NCBI GenBank assembly: GCA_019787685.1
Contig: JAHNUO010000018.1
Span: forward strand, 558,001-622,000
DNA length: 64,000 nucleotides
Direction of reading: 5' to 3'
Origin: Chiua virens
Taxonomy: Eukaryota > Basidiomycota > Agaricomycetes > Boletales > Boletaceae
Of this stretch, positions 49,242 through 59,124 are shown one piece after another; the first letter of the stretch is position 1; each line of letters starts with the position of its first letter. The notes under the pieces are model-generated. The model saw only the letters and a program-made list of their open reading frames with translations. It ran no database searches and was not told where the DNA came from. Made by a program: the position numbers and the translations under genes.

Positions 49242-49379
49242 TGGTTCTATACGATTCAACCGTTAGCTACTAAATAATTAGGGGCAGAGCGTGTTTACAT
49301 TACTTTCTTATGGTAGTGCCACAATATGTAGATTGAGGAAGAGGAAAGAGAGACGCGAGTGGGCTTGGCGCGCATTTTG

Positions 49380-49395
49380 TAGTGATAGCCGATTT
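49380..49395 (-). promoter_or_regulatory. Shared island element, copy d (left half only)
   Basis: TAGTGATAGCCGATTT on the plus strand, 139 bp upstream of the KOW gene start. It matches the first 16 positions of the other copies; the AACTCAG half is not conserved here. Confidence 0.4.
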
Positions 49396-49678
49396 AGGAA
49401 AGTGGACCCCTTTCCAAATTTAGCAGTGGAAGTCACGTGAGGCTATTGGTTGACGGAACGTCTCAAAATTGGGTAGGGGCTTGAGACGGGGTATGAGTGA
49501 GATCTCACAGTACACAGTGGAGACACCCACCGTTGTGCGCATGCGATTGCATGCAATCGAATGCAACACTACTTCGGTCTGACCTTGATGTGCGCAATGT
49601 GGAGTGGACTGGTTAGTGTTCTGCTAGGCAAGTACCCTGAGAGTAACCCTTAATTTTTGCGAAACCATAAGTATTGTA

Positions 49679-51297
49679 TTAATTATCTACAGTGATAAGT
49701 GCATAGTCCTGGTCACTAAGGGGATTAAGGGGAGGATCACTGGGGGGGGTGTCACTTGGATGGATTGTAGACATGGTCACGGTCAAGTCCCCTATCCTAA
49801 GGAGGGTGGCGTATGGGATAGATGGGGTAAGTCGCATAATAACGTTGATAGAAATGCAAATGATGGCAAAGAGTAACATCTGCTTTGTAGAAGACGGATG
49901 ACGGAAGTGCTGAGTTGCCGGGGAAGAAGATCCCTGTAAAGAACGCTGACTCCGTTCAATAGCTTGGTGGAAAGTGAGGAACTGGATACTTACCTGCTGT
50001 TTTAGGGCCCATATCTTCACACTGCTGTGACCATCTAATGCACTCCCCGTTGCAACAATGCATCCGCTCGTCCCTTCGAATGCCTGACAAAGGTGATGAG
50101 AGGTAATATTGGCCATAGAAAGAAACTCACCACGACGGCAACTATGTGATCTCCCGCTAGAGACCAAGTGGTTAGAACACCCCCGAGTAAGACGAGAGTA
50201 CATACGGTGCCCATGATCTAACTTCTCATGAAAAGCACCTGTCTGATGATCAAACACTCGCGCGAAACCATTGTCCCCACCGACTATCAGGCGTCCTGCT
50301 TCGTGTGCGACTGAAATTTGGACGGGAATGTTGATAAGAATGGCGTGATGATAAGTCTCGTCGAGATACATGGTAGGCAAAGTATATCGGTCGACACCAT
50401 CGCGGAGGTTGGCAATGAATAGTTGCTGGCCATCTAGACAGGTACTACCGCTGCAGTGGGTTCAGTGCCAATCATCCGGGATCTGGGATGTGAACAACAC
50501 TTACATGCGTCCGTTAACTTTCTTCTTCCACTTAAGGTCCCACGGATCGCAGGAGAAACAGTATCTGCCCCCAATAAGTATGGTCGACAAAGTCACATGC
50601 AAATGAGACACACACACGAGACCGCATTCGAGAAAGCTGACGAGGAGACTTGAACCATCGTCATAGAAATGAACAGAACGAGCTATATAAGGTTGTTTCT
50701 CGGGGTTGGGGGTCAACGACACAAATGATTCTAAATAGTAAATACAGGAGACAACAAAGTGAGATATAACACGTACTGGCTTCAAGACCAAGTTTCCACA
50801 GTTGGACTTGACCGCTACCTGCGCTTGCCAAACGACTACGGACGGGATCCCATGCAAATGACTCGATGGCACCGCCGTGAGCAAGAGTAATTGACCTGAA
50901 TGCGAACAGAGGCTCGTCCTTGCGTCGTTCGTAGAGATGGATGCTGCCGTCCGATGCACCAAAGACGAACACGTCTTCCGGTTCAGACAGCTTGATCCAT
51001 GCGAGGCAAGATATGAACCCCGTGGAGGGGACGCAGACCTCCTGGATCATTTCTCCTGAGCATAAATTCCAGATAACGACACGACTATCATTACCTGGCA
51101 ATTGTGAGGCGTAAATTAGAAAGTAAATATAAGTACTTACCGCCGCTGAGAAGCAACGAGCCGCCGTGGCTAATTGCGAGAGCATTCACGGCTTTGGTGT
51201 GACGCACCAGCGTGAACTTGTGAGAAAACTGGTATCGTTGTTAGGAGAGTTAACGAGCTAACGACATTCTGCTTACATTGTTGGGTGTAGAATCCAT
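49679..51297 (-). CDS. WD40-repeat protein with C-terminal membrane segment, 9 exons
   Basis: Exons are 51297-51277, 51228-51141, 51094-50777, 50730-50616, 50564-50505, 50450-50206, 50156-50131, 50083-49994 and 49945-49679, giving 409 residues. Blades include HTKAVNALAISHGGSLLLSG followed by NDSRVVIWNL, DVFVFGASDGSIHLYERR, GGAIESFAWDPVRSRLASAG with SGQVQLWKL, HEAGRLIVGGDNGFARVFDHQTG, and CIVATGSALDGHSSVKIWALK. After the propeller a hydrophobic segment (MLLFAIICISINVIM, about 344-358) predicts a tail anchor. Such WD40-TM proteins are numerous in Rhizoctonia-like genomes as I remember them; function unknown. All joins keep frame. Confidence 0.8.
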
Positions 51298-51599
51298 CGT
51301 GTTGTACATGGAACATATAATTCGAGGGTATAAATGTGTCCTTCGTGTTGCCAGGGGCGAGGAGTATAGAAAACAATAAGTATATCACAATTGTATCATA
51401 ATTGTATCTCGTCCGTGCTGTGCAGGTATATGGAATGGAATGAGGGTATCAAGGCGACGAGGAAAAACAATAATGGTAATAAGCATTGAGGCGTATCAAT
51501 TACATCAATTACACGCGAAACGTAGTGGATTGGGCTATTAGATTAGTACTGGTGATGGAGGAAGGAGAAGAAGATAACGTGGAATTCTCCAATCCTAAA

Positions 51600-51623
51600 T
51601 AGTGATGGACGATTTAAACTCAG
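51600..51623 (-). promoter_or_regulatory. Shared island element, copy b
   Basis: TAGTGATGG, ACGATTT, AAACTCAG on the plus strand. It sits between the WD40 start (303 bp) and the divergent disrupted host gene start at 51778 (about 155 bp), so it could serve either. Confidence 0.5.
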
Positions 51624-51777
51624 CAACTCTATCTGGATATGCCCCTTTCTGAGACGCAAAACAAGGGCGTAGCTACGCAAGCCAAAAAACAAGGACAGCC
51701 GCACCTAAAAAACGGCCCGCCAACAGGTTTGAAAGTAGAATAATGCTTGCTAGGACGACGGTCAAACTGTATATATA

Positions 51778-52045
51778 ATGGTCAAGAGATTATTGAGAAA
51801 CACGCCATTCACTATGCCCAAGGTTCTGACGTACCATTGGTCCTACCATCGGCATTTTTCTCCTCTCATATGCCAGTCTGTCTTCTCCCCTGAGCGGGGG
51901 GTGACTCCTCCGCCCCTCACACAACACAGAACGTTTCCTCGAAATGACCGCCCCGAAGAGTCACAAAGAAATCCTTTGCCGACAGAAATCGTGCAGGCCA
52001 AGACAAAGATCCTTAAACCACGCGGGGAGGTTTCTAGGATCAACC
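51778..52045 (+). pseudogene. Host gene, 5' part, interrupted by the retrotransposon
   Basis: The open frame from ATG 51778 runs to the insertion point (codon 90, phase 1). A TATA-like run (TATATATAA) lies just upstream. The frame would continue exactly at 59886 if the element and one CAACC duplicate were absent: RGEVSRIN before, RGGYNLQEKLGWPMTDYEEV after. With the insertion the frame instead runs into the LTR and stops at 52266. Confidence 0.75.
52041..52045. repeat. Target-site duplication, left (CAACC)
   Basis: Identical to 59881-59885; a 5-bp duplication is typical of Ty3/gypsy integrases. Confidence 0.9.
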
Positions 52046-52801
52046 TGTTACGATTCATCTTTTCTTTTACTTTTCTTGCTACTTTCACTACGCTCGATAC
52101 CACAGGTATCTCCTACGTTCGATCCGCAAGGCTTACCCTTGCCCCGGATTACTCAGCAAGGGCTCAACCCTTTGCCCCACTTTACTTACGTCTTCTTCTT
52201 CTCCCGCGCGCGCGACATCGGCTCAACCCGTTGCTCCGTTATCGCTTATCTCTCTTCGCTTCCTGATCCGATAAGGATCGCCTTCATTTCCGCTGTCATT
52301 TGGACAGCTCCCGAGTTTACCTTTTATACTTTCGTTCATCCGGCGCTCCCGCCCCGTATGACCTCTTTGGCCCTTGGTCTGTTCCGCTCTTCCTGGCCAC
52401 CCTTTTGGACCAATGGTCCGTGCACTATTTCCCTAGTATAAATAGCGCGCAGTGATACCCTGTACCTTAGTCTTGATCTACGCAATCTAAGCTAGTATCA
52501 CTGCTCCTCTTCGGGCCCTCCTTCAAGGCCATCCCTCGTCGCTGCGACCAACGTCCAGCATCTCGGTCCACCCCGATCACAAGGGGCAGTCTCGGTCCTT
52601 CGGGTATAGATTCCCAACAGGATGCTCTTAGGCAACGTCCTAAGTTCTAACTCGTCTCACTGGTAGCATTACGCTGACCAGTACTCCTCCTTGAACTCTA
52701 CAGCGCGCCACGTATCAAGTGGTGGTTGTTTGAGTTATCGCAGCCGCTTGGTACTTGCGCTTTTGCGTCTACGCTAGGCCCTACCCGGGACTACCGTAAC
52801 A
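52046..52801 (+). repeat. 5' LTR (756 bp)
   Basis: Bounded by TGTTAC...GTAACA inverted ends. TATAAATA (52437-52444) is the likely TATA box, placing the transcript start near 52467, so U3 is about 420 bp. Same length as the 3' LTR. Confidence 0.95.
52437..52479 (+). promoter_or_regulatory. LTR TATA box and inferred transcript 5' end with self-priming sequence
   Basis: TATAAATA at 52437-52444 is followed 24 nt later by TAGTCTTGATCT (52468-52479). That 12-mer is the exact reverse complement of the sequence just after the LTR (52804-52815), as expected if the mRNA 5' end primes its own reverse transcription. Confidence 0.6.
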
Positions 52802-52803
52802 TA

Positions 52804-52815
52804 AGATCAAGACTA
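52804..52815 (+). other. Primer binding site, apparently self-primed
   Basis: AGATCAAGACTA lies two bases after the LTR end. It pairs perfectly over 12 bp with the predicted 5' end of the element's own transcript. I see no obvious match to a standard tRNA 3' end (which would start TGG). Confidence 0.6.
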
Positions 52816-53209
52816 GCTTCCCCAGCCTACCACCGCGCAGTAGCTGCCCACCATTGCCGGACGACCCCCCACCCGTCGTACCCTTAACCCTAGTTGGAGT
52901 CTGCGGACGTCTAACACCCCATCGTCCGATCTATCCGACGATAACCCTGAACCCACCTCGCCTTCTTCTGAACTCCAGGAGAACGACTTCGACATCAACG
53001 TCGAGTCCTCTGACGCTGAAGACGAAACTCAGCAACTAGCTGAACGTCTTACCACCTCACTCGATATACCGAGTCTCGCTTCCTTCGCGTCCCCTACGAC
53101 CCCATGAAGGATCAACCCCGGACCCCCCTCACTCCGGAACCCGAACCCCTCTGTGGTTCTCCCTTCGGTACCAACCCCGAACCCTACGCCCCCCACCTCG
53201 TCTAGCAAC

Positions 53210-54139
53210 ATGTCTAGCAAGGCAGTCGAGCTTCGCCTCGGAAAACCCTCTACCTTCGACGGGTCCTACGACCGCACCGTACCCTGGCTCAACGACGTAG
53301 CAACATACCTCTTCGTCAATGACCCCATCTATGACACTGACAACAAACGTGTCGCCTTCGCCCTTTCGTTTATGACGGAAGGATCCGCTAAGACCTGGGC
53401 CGATACTTTCCGCGCCAGGGCTATTCCCCTCCGCTCCTTCGGGAGCTGGACCGACTGGCAGACGGAGTTCCGAAAGGACTTCGAACACCACGACACTAAG
53501 GGCGACGCTATCGCCTGGCTCTCCACCACTCGGGTAACCCGCAACGAGGATGTACCCTCTTACATCTCTTCGTTCCGCAACAAGGTTGCCACCGCCTCCC
53601 TCACCGGATCGGACTCTGTCCTGATCAACTTCTTCGCCGCCGGCCTCCCCCCTTCGCTCATGCGCAGGATCCAGGGAATGGACACCGTACCCACGACCAT
53701 CGACAAGTGGTACACCCAGGCCATTCATTTCAAGACACAGTGGGAACGCGCTGACGAGATCGCTCGTCGCAACAAGAAACCCGCCGCCGCTGTCGTCTTC
53801 CACGACTCCCCCGCTCCTTCCCGTAAAAAGGAACGAGATCCCGACGCCATGGACGTGGACTCTGTCCGCGTAACCAAGATGACCGATGCAGAGCGAAAGC
53901 GATGCATCGACAAGAACCTCTGCTTCTGGTGCCGCCAACCCGGCCACCGCACCTCCTCTTGCCCGGTCTTCACGACCGACTCTGCTCGTTCCGCCCCCGC
54001 GCCTAACAAGAAGGTCCGGAAGGCCGAACCCAAACCCGAACCTGTCCCTGCTTTGCAGGAGATAGAGGACGATGATGATGACTCTATGAGCATCAACAAA
54101 GTCAACTCCCACGCCCCTGAACCCATCACGGGTTTTTAA
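53210..54139 (+). CDS. Gag (capsid/nucleocapsid) of the chromovirus
   Basis: From Met 53210, 309 residues. The Retrotrans_gag-like core includes STFDGSYDRTVPWLNDVATYL and WTDWQTEFRKDFEHHD. The nucleocapsid zinc knuckle CFWCRQPGHRTSSC (C-x2-C-x4-H-x4-C) follows. It ends GF-TAA at 54139, immediately after a slippery heptamer. The same frame is open 5' of the Met except for TGA 53105-53107. The leader-encoded acidic stretch (SSDLSDDNPEPTSPSSELQ) looks protein-like, so gag may once have started further upstream. Confidence 0.9.
   Translation: MSSKAVELRLGKPSTFDGSYDRTVPWLNDVATYLFVNDPIYDTDNKRVAFALSFMTEGSAKTWADTFRARAIPLRSFGSWTDWQTEFRKDFEHHDTKGDAIAWLSTTRVTRNEDVPSYISSFRNKVATASLTGSDSVLINFFAAGLPPSLMRRIQGMDTVPTTIDKWYTQAIHFKTQWERADEIARRNKKPAAAVVFHDSPAPSRKKERDPDAMDVDSVRVTKMTDAERKRCIDKNLCFWCRQPGHRTSSCPVFTTDSARSAPAPNKKVRKAEPKPEPVPALQEIEDDDDDSMSINKVNSHAPEPITGF
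54130..54136 (+). promoter_or_regulatory. Probable -1 ribosomal frameshift site GGGTTTT
   Basis: In the gag frame it reads G GGT TTT followed directly by TAA. It is of the X XXY YYZ type. After slippage the pol frame is open from 54136 into the main pol ORF with no stop. Confidence 0.7.
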
Positions 54140-57100
54140 GGCGGAAGACCGATTCGACGCCGGTATCTTCCCATTCTCGTACCCATGTACTTGTAGCTGA
54201 GTTAGCATGCCAATCTATGCAGATCCCAATTAGATTAAATGCTACCGCTACCTCGAAAGACGTTGACACCCGTGCTCTCATCGACTCAGGAGCCGGGATA
54301 AACTGTATCGACTGGCACTTCGTCCAGAAGAACAAGTTTCCTAAGGAACGCCTTCCGAAACCTATTCCGGTTCGGAACGTGGATTCCACCTCGAACAAGA
54401 ATGGTGACATCAAATTCACCACCACCCTCCGGATTGCTCTTGGCGGAGTACTCCAACGTGTAAAGTTCCACATCATCCACTGTGGTTCTGAGAACGTCAT
54501 CCTAGGTCTCCCTTGGCTTAAGGCGACCAACCCTACCATCGATTGGGTCGCCAAAACCATCTCCATCACCGCTCCCGAACCCGACTTCCCGCCGATCACC
54601 CACGACGAACCCCGCCACTCCGCCAAGCTCGCTCACCCACCGCCGGTCATCCCGACCCGCCACATCGACGTCGATCCCATCTGGGACGGCAAAATCTTCG
54701 ACTACCTCGGCACCGAAACTGGGCATCGTTTTACGACCCAATCCGTGCAACACTCCGTGAACCGCGTCATGCGCGCGGGTCAACGCTTCGTCCGGACCAC
54801 TCTACCGGAGAAGCTCACTAACGCTACTGCCCTTGCGGCCGCGGCTACCAAAGCCAAGGTCACTCTCCCTTCGGAATACTTGGAATTCGAATCCGTATTC
54901 GCAAAGGAACCCTCCACGCAGATGCCCCCATCTCGGTCCTGTGATCATGAGATCCACCTCAAGGACACCTTCAAACCCAAGGTCGGAAAGGTCTACCCCT
55001 TGTCCTCCGACGAGCGCAAGGCCACCGACGACTTTATCGACAAACACCTTGCATCCGGCAAGATCCGCCCTTCGAACTCCCCTCAGGCGTCCCCCTTCTT
55101 CTTCGTCAAGAAAAAGGATGGTAAACTCCGCCCCTGCCAGGATTACCGCTACGTCAACGAACACACCGTTCGCGACGCCTACCCCCTTCCCCTCATCTCC
55201 GACCTCGTCGATAAGCTGAAGGACGCCAAACTATTCACCAAGTTCGACGTCCGATGGGGCTACAACAACATCCGTATCAAAGACGGACACCAATGGAAAG
55301 CCGCCTTCATCACCCACCGCGGCCTCTTCGAACCTACGGTCATGTTCTTCGGACTGACAAATTCCCCCGCCACGTTCCAACGCTTTATGAACGAGTCCTT
55401 CTGCGACATGATCGCCGAGGGGTGGCTCGTCATCTACATGGACGATCTCCTCATCTTCTCAGAAGATGACGCTACGCATACGGAACGCACCAAACGCGTT
55501 CTCGCCCGCATGAAGGAACTCGACCTTCATCTCAAACTCGAGAAGTGCCACTTTGCCACTACCGAAGTGGAATACCTCGGCATGATCGCGCGCCCTGGCG
55601 AACTCGCCATGGACCCCATCAAGGTCGCTGGTATTGCCGACTGGCCCACTCCCGCCAAGCTCAAGGACGTCCAATCGTTCATGGGCTTCGCGAACTTCTA
55701 CCGCCGGTTCATTCCGAACTTCTCCACCATCGCTCGCCCCCTCGTCGATCTTACCAAGAAAGACACACCTTGGGTCTGGGGTTCCCCCCAGATCACCGCC
55801 TTCGAACATCTAAAGAAGGCATTCACCTCTGATCCGGTCCTTCATTTCCCGGATACTTCTCGACCCTTCGCTATCGCCACCGATGCTTCTAAATTCGCAT
55901 CGGGTGGTGTCCTCCTCCAGACCGACTCGAACGGCGACTGGAAACCTTGCTCCTACCTTTCGCAGTCCTTCAACGCTGCGGAAAGGAACTACGATATCTA
56001 CGACCGCGAGCTACTCGCCGTCATAAGATCCCTCAAAGCCTGGCGCCACTACCTCCACGGTAGCACCACCCCTGTGACCGTCTTTTCGGATCACAAAAAC
56101 CTTACCTACTTCCGACAACCTCAAAACCTCAACCGTCGCCAAGCCCGCTGGCTTCTCGACCTCGCCGACTTCGACCTCATGTTCTCCCACGTGCCAGGCA
56201 AACTCCTCGACGGTCCGGACGCGCTCTCCCGCCGCCCCGACCATATCACCTCGGACTCGGATAACGAAGACGTCACGCTCCTCCCGGACAACGTCTTCGT
56301 CAACCTCGTCACCACAGACCTCCAGGACCTGATCTCCCGCTCTTCAGCCGCGGATCCGCTAGTCCTGGATACCCTCAATGCCATGGATGGCGGACTCCCT
56401 CCGTCATTCCGCTCCCGCCTCTCCGACTGGCGTTACGACGCCGGGGTCTTGACCTACCAAGGCCGCATCTATGTTCCCCCTGACCGCGAGCTTCGACAAC
56501 AGATCGTCGCTCGTCACCACGACTCTCGTACCGCCGGACACCCCGGCTTCTTGAAAACCCGCCAACTGGTCGCTGCCGAATTTTGGTGGCCGGGCCTTGC
56601 CTCCTTTGTCCGCTCCTACGTCTCCGGTTGCGCCTCGTGCCAACAACACAAGGTCAACACCCATCCTACTACGCCCCCGCTCTCTCCGATCCCTTCCGCG
56701 TGCACCCACCCTTTCCAGAACGTATCCGTTGATCTCATCACGGATCTCCCCGTATCCGCGGAAGGCTACGACTCTCTCATGGTCGTGGTAGACCATGGCC
56801 TTACGAAGGGGGTAATTCTTTGCCCCACCATGAAAACCGCCGACTCTGCAGGTATAGCCTGCCTCTTTTTTCACAAGGTCTACACCCGATTCGGCCTCTA
56901 CGATAAAATCATCTCCGACCGTGGTCCGCAGTTCGCTTCTGCATTTGCAAAAGAGCTCTCCCGACTCATCGGATACCGTCTTTCCCTCTCTACCGCCTAC
57001 CATCCCCAATCTGATGGCGAGACGGAACGTGTCAACCAAGAAGTCGAGACATACCTCCGCATGTATTGCCAAAACAACCCGGAGAAATGGGCCGACTTAC

Positions 57101-59082
57101 TCCCTATGGCCGAATTCGCACACAACCACCGTCCCCACTCCGTCACGGGAAAATCCCCGTTCTTCCTCATGATGGGATATGAACCCCGTCCCTTGCCCGC
57201 TATCATCGCAGAAACCAAACTCCCCGCCGTTGAGGAACGCCTCAAAACCCTCGCTGCTGCCCGCGACGAAGCCCTCGCCGCACACGAACTCGCCCGACAA
57301 GCCATGAAAGCTCGCTCCTTTAGGAAGTTCAAACCCTTCTCCAAAGGCGATCAGGTTTGGTTGGAAGCCCGTAATTTGAAACGGGAACTCATCTCTCCGA
57401 AACTCGCATCACGCCGCGAGGGGCCCTTCACCATCACGGAGGTCCTCTCCCCGCTCACCTACCGCCTCCGTCTTCCCAAGACCTGGAAAATCCACCCGGT
57501 CTTCCACGCCTCGCTCCTTTCCCCATATCGGGAAACGGAAACCTACGGACCAAACTTCCCGAACCCACCACCGGACCTTGTAGCCGGAGAAGAGGAATAC
57601 GAAATTGAACGTATTCTTCGTCATACTCGGAACCCGCGCAACCGCAAGTTCCTGATCCGCTGGAAGGGTTACTCCACCTCCGACGACTCATGGGAGCCTG
57701 AGACCAACCTAGGAAATGCCAAGGAAACCGTCGACGCTTATAAACGTCTCCACCCCAAGGATTTCCCCTCAGTCTCCCGCGTCTCAAGCCTTCCACCACC
57801 TCGACCGCCGCGCTCCCCGCTCCGACCGCCACCAGTCCGTATCAGAACTGTTATGGCCTACCGCTCTTGCTCTACCCCCGACTTCGAATCCGACACTACC
57901 CCAGTGCCCATCTTCACCCCCACCATCGATATTCCCCACATCGCCTTACCGCTCCCTGTTCCCCCACCGTCGCAACCCTCCTCGGATGCTCCCTCCCTCT
58001 CCTCCGAGTCCTCCCTCACGGAGTCCACCCGACCCGTTTCTCCAGCTGATTCTGCGGTCGCTTCCGCAGGATGGGGAACAGCAAGCGTACGCCCTCGCCC
58101 TCCTCATTCTATTCACCGTGTTCGTCCTCCTCTCGTCTCGGTAGATCTGCCGTTTCATTCGCACGCTATCCGGGCCTCTACGCCCACCCCCGACTACTTC
58201 ACCCGCATGCGTAACCTCATCCTCGACCCAAGTATGGTGTTCCCCATCGAGCACCATCTCGACCTCGACTCCCCCCTTCACGCCCTCTATTCTGCGTACT
58301 TGCAGAACGAACGACTCGCCCTTGTCCGGGCCGACCTCTACGGGCCTATGGCCAACACCCACCTCTTATCGGCCATTACCGGCCAGATCCATGACAAAAT
58401 CCGCGCTTTCCTCGAACACACCCTATTCCAAATGCAAATGGGTGAATTCCTCTCGGACCTCCACCGCTACCAAGCGGAACTCTCCCTCCGCCTCGACCAA
58501 CCACTCGCTCCCTCCGCTCCCTCGCCGTCTACCCCCTCCGCCTCCTCTCTTCCCTTCTCTCCGGAAGAGATCGACGCTTGCAACCGAGCCGAAGCGGAAC
58601 ACATGTTCCAAACCGGTCAGGTCGACCTCCCCGAGGACCACCCCCGCTACCACGAGGCCTGCTATGAGTGCCATAAACTTGGGCACATCCGCGTTGAATG
58701 TCGGGACTACCAATGTCCCATCTGTCTTACCTGGTCCCCCGGACACATCCAGTCCCGTTGCCCCGGACGATCCCCTCGCGTCCGCGCTAGGATCCCCTTG
58801 GCCAACCGAATTACCCCGGTGGCAACCGGACCCACCTGGAACCGTCGTTCCCCTCGCCCCATCATACCCTCCACCTCCTCGTCGTCCAATGCTTCTTCCT
58901 CTTCCTCCGCCCGTCGCCGCAACCGCCGCCCTATTCCTCCGAGCCTCCCGCTCCGCCGTCCCTCTGGACGATCTTCCGCCTCCCCGGACCGCCGCTCTGC
59001 GTCGCCGTGCGACGACCCCATTGACGACGAGGGTTACGCCAACATTACGGGCAGCCCTGTTAGGGATTCATTCGATTTCTGA
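54136..59082 (+). CDS. Pol polyprotein of the chromovirus
   Basis: The ORF from Met 54217 is 1621 residues; the frame is open from the shift site at 54136. Order by residue from that Met: protease ALIDSGAGINCID (about 20-32); reverse transcriptase with FVKKKDGKLRPCQDYR and the VIYMDDLLIF active site (Tyr about 407); RNase H (AIATDASKFASGG, NYDIYDRELLAVI); integrase HHCC zinc finger (HHDSRTAGHPGF ... CASCQQHK) and DDE core (VSVDLITDLP, IISDRGPQF, DGETERVNQEVE); chromodomain EYEIERILRHTRNPRNRKFL with the WKGY and WEPE positions (about 1127-1175). A further 400 or so residues, unusual for the class, are Pro/Ser-rich and contain CYECHKLGHIRVEC (from about 1482) and CPICLTWSPGHIQSRC. No stops or frameshifts. 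Confidence 0.95.
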   Translation, partial: LRRKTDSTPVSSHSRTHVLVAELACQSMQIPIRLNATATSKDVDTRALIDSGAGINCIDWHFVQKNKFPKERLPKPIPVRNVDSTSNKNGDIKFTTTLRIALGGVLQRVKFHIIHCGSENVILGLPWLKATNPTIDWVAKTISITAPEPDFPPITHDEPRHSAKLAHPPPVIPTRHIDVDPIWDGKIFDYLGTETGHRFTTQSVQHSVNRVMRAGQRFVRTTLPEKLTNATALAAAATKAKVTLPSEYLEFESVFAKEPSTQMPPSRSCDHEIHLKDTFKPKVGKVYPLSSDERKATDDFIDKHLASGKIRPSNSPQASPFFFVKKKDGKLRPCQDYRYVNEHTVRDAYPLPLISDLVDKLKDAKLFTKFDVRWGYNNIRIKDGHQWKAAFITHRGLFEPTVMFFGLTNSPATFQRFMNESFCDMIAEGWLVIYMDDLLIFSEDDATHTERTKRVLARMKELDLHLKLEKCHFATTEVEYLGMIARPGELAMDPIKVAGIADWPTPAKLKDVQSFMGFANFYRRFIPNFSTIARPLVDLTKKDTPWVWGSPQITAFEHLKKAFTSDPVLHFPDTSRPFAIATDASKFASGGVLLQTDSNGDWKPCSYLSQSFNAAERNYDIYDRELLAVIRSLKAWRHYLHGSTTPVTVFSDHKNLTYFRQPQNLNRRQARWLLDLADFDLMFSHVPGKLLDGPDALSRRPDHITSDSDNEDVTLLPDNVFVNLVTTDLQDLISRSSAADPLVLDTLNAMDGGLPPSFRSRLSDWRYDAGVLTYQGRIYVPPDRELRQQIVARHHDSRTAGHPGFLKTRQLVAAEFWWPGLASFVRSYVSGCASCQQHKVNTHPTTPPLSPIPSACTHPFQNVSVDLITDLPVSAEGYDSLMVVVDHGLTKGVILCPTMKTADSAGIACLFFHKVYTRFGLYDKIISDRGPQFASAFAKELSRLIGYRLSLSTAYHPQSDGETERVNQEVETYLRMYCQNNPEKWADLLPMAEFAHNHRPHSVTGKSPFFLMMGYEPRPLPAIIAETKLPAVEERLKTLAAARDEALAAHELARQAMKARSFRKFKPFSKGDQVWLEARNLKRELISPKLASRREGPFTITEVLSPLTYRLRLPKTWKIHPVFHASLLSPYRETETYGPNFPNPPPDLVAGEEEYEIERILRHTRNPRNRKFLIRWKGYSTSDDSWEPETNLGNAKETVDAYKRLHPKDFPSVSRVSSLPPPRPPRSPLRPPPVRIRTVMAYRSCSTPDFESDTTPVPIFTPTIDIPHIALPLPVPPPSQPSSDAPSLSSESSLTESTRPVSPADSAVASAGWGTASVRPRPPHSIHRVRPPLVSVDLPFHSHAIRASTPTPDYFTRMRNLILDPSMVFPIEHHLDLDSPLHALYSAYLQNERLALVRADLYGPMANTHLLSAITGQIHDKIRAFLEHTLFQMQMGEFLSDLHRYQAELSLRLDQPLAPSAPSPSTPSASSLPFSPEEIDACNRAEAEHMFQTGQVDLPEDHPRYHEACYECHKLGHIRVECRDYQCPICLTWSPGHIQSRCPGRSPRVRARIPLANRITPVATGPTWNRRSPRPIIPSTSSSSNASSSSSARRRNRRPIPPSLPLRRPSGRSSASPDRRSASPCDDPIDDEGYANITGSPVRDSFDF

Positions 59083-59115
59083 AGATGATCTTCGCATGGT
59101 GCTTTGATCTTAGCC

Positions 59116-59121
59116 GGGGGG
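59116..59121 (+). other. Polypurine tract (short G run)
   Basis: GGGGGG lies three bases before the 3' LTR, the position from which plus-strand DNA synthesis should start. Confidence 0.6.
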
Positions 59122-59124
59122 TAA

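Noticed and set aside
52046..52266. ORFs in both LTRs (about 80-120 codons, repeated at 59125 onward)
   Set aside because: They are non-coding LTR sequence; the apparent ORFs simply repeat because the LTRs are identical.
52802..52818. tRNA-type primer binding site
   Set aside because: The sequence does not start with TGG or match a tRNA 3' end that I know; the self-priming complement explains it better.
53129..54208. Long (359-codon) minus-strand ORF opposite gag
   Set aside because: It is an antisense shadow of GC-rich gag codons; the sense strand has the zinc knuckle and gag core.
56404..57072. Minus-strand 222-codon ORF within pol
   Set aside because: Antisense to the integrase region with intact sense motifs.
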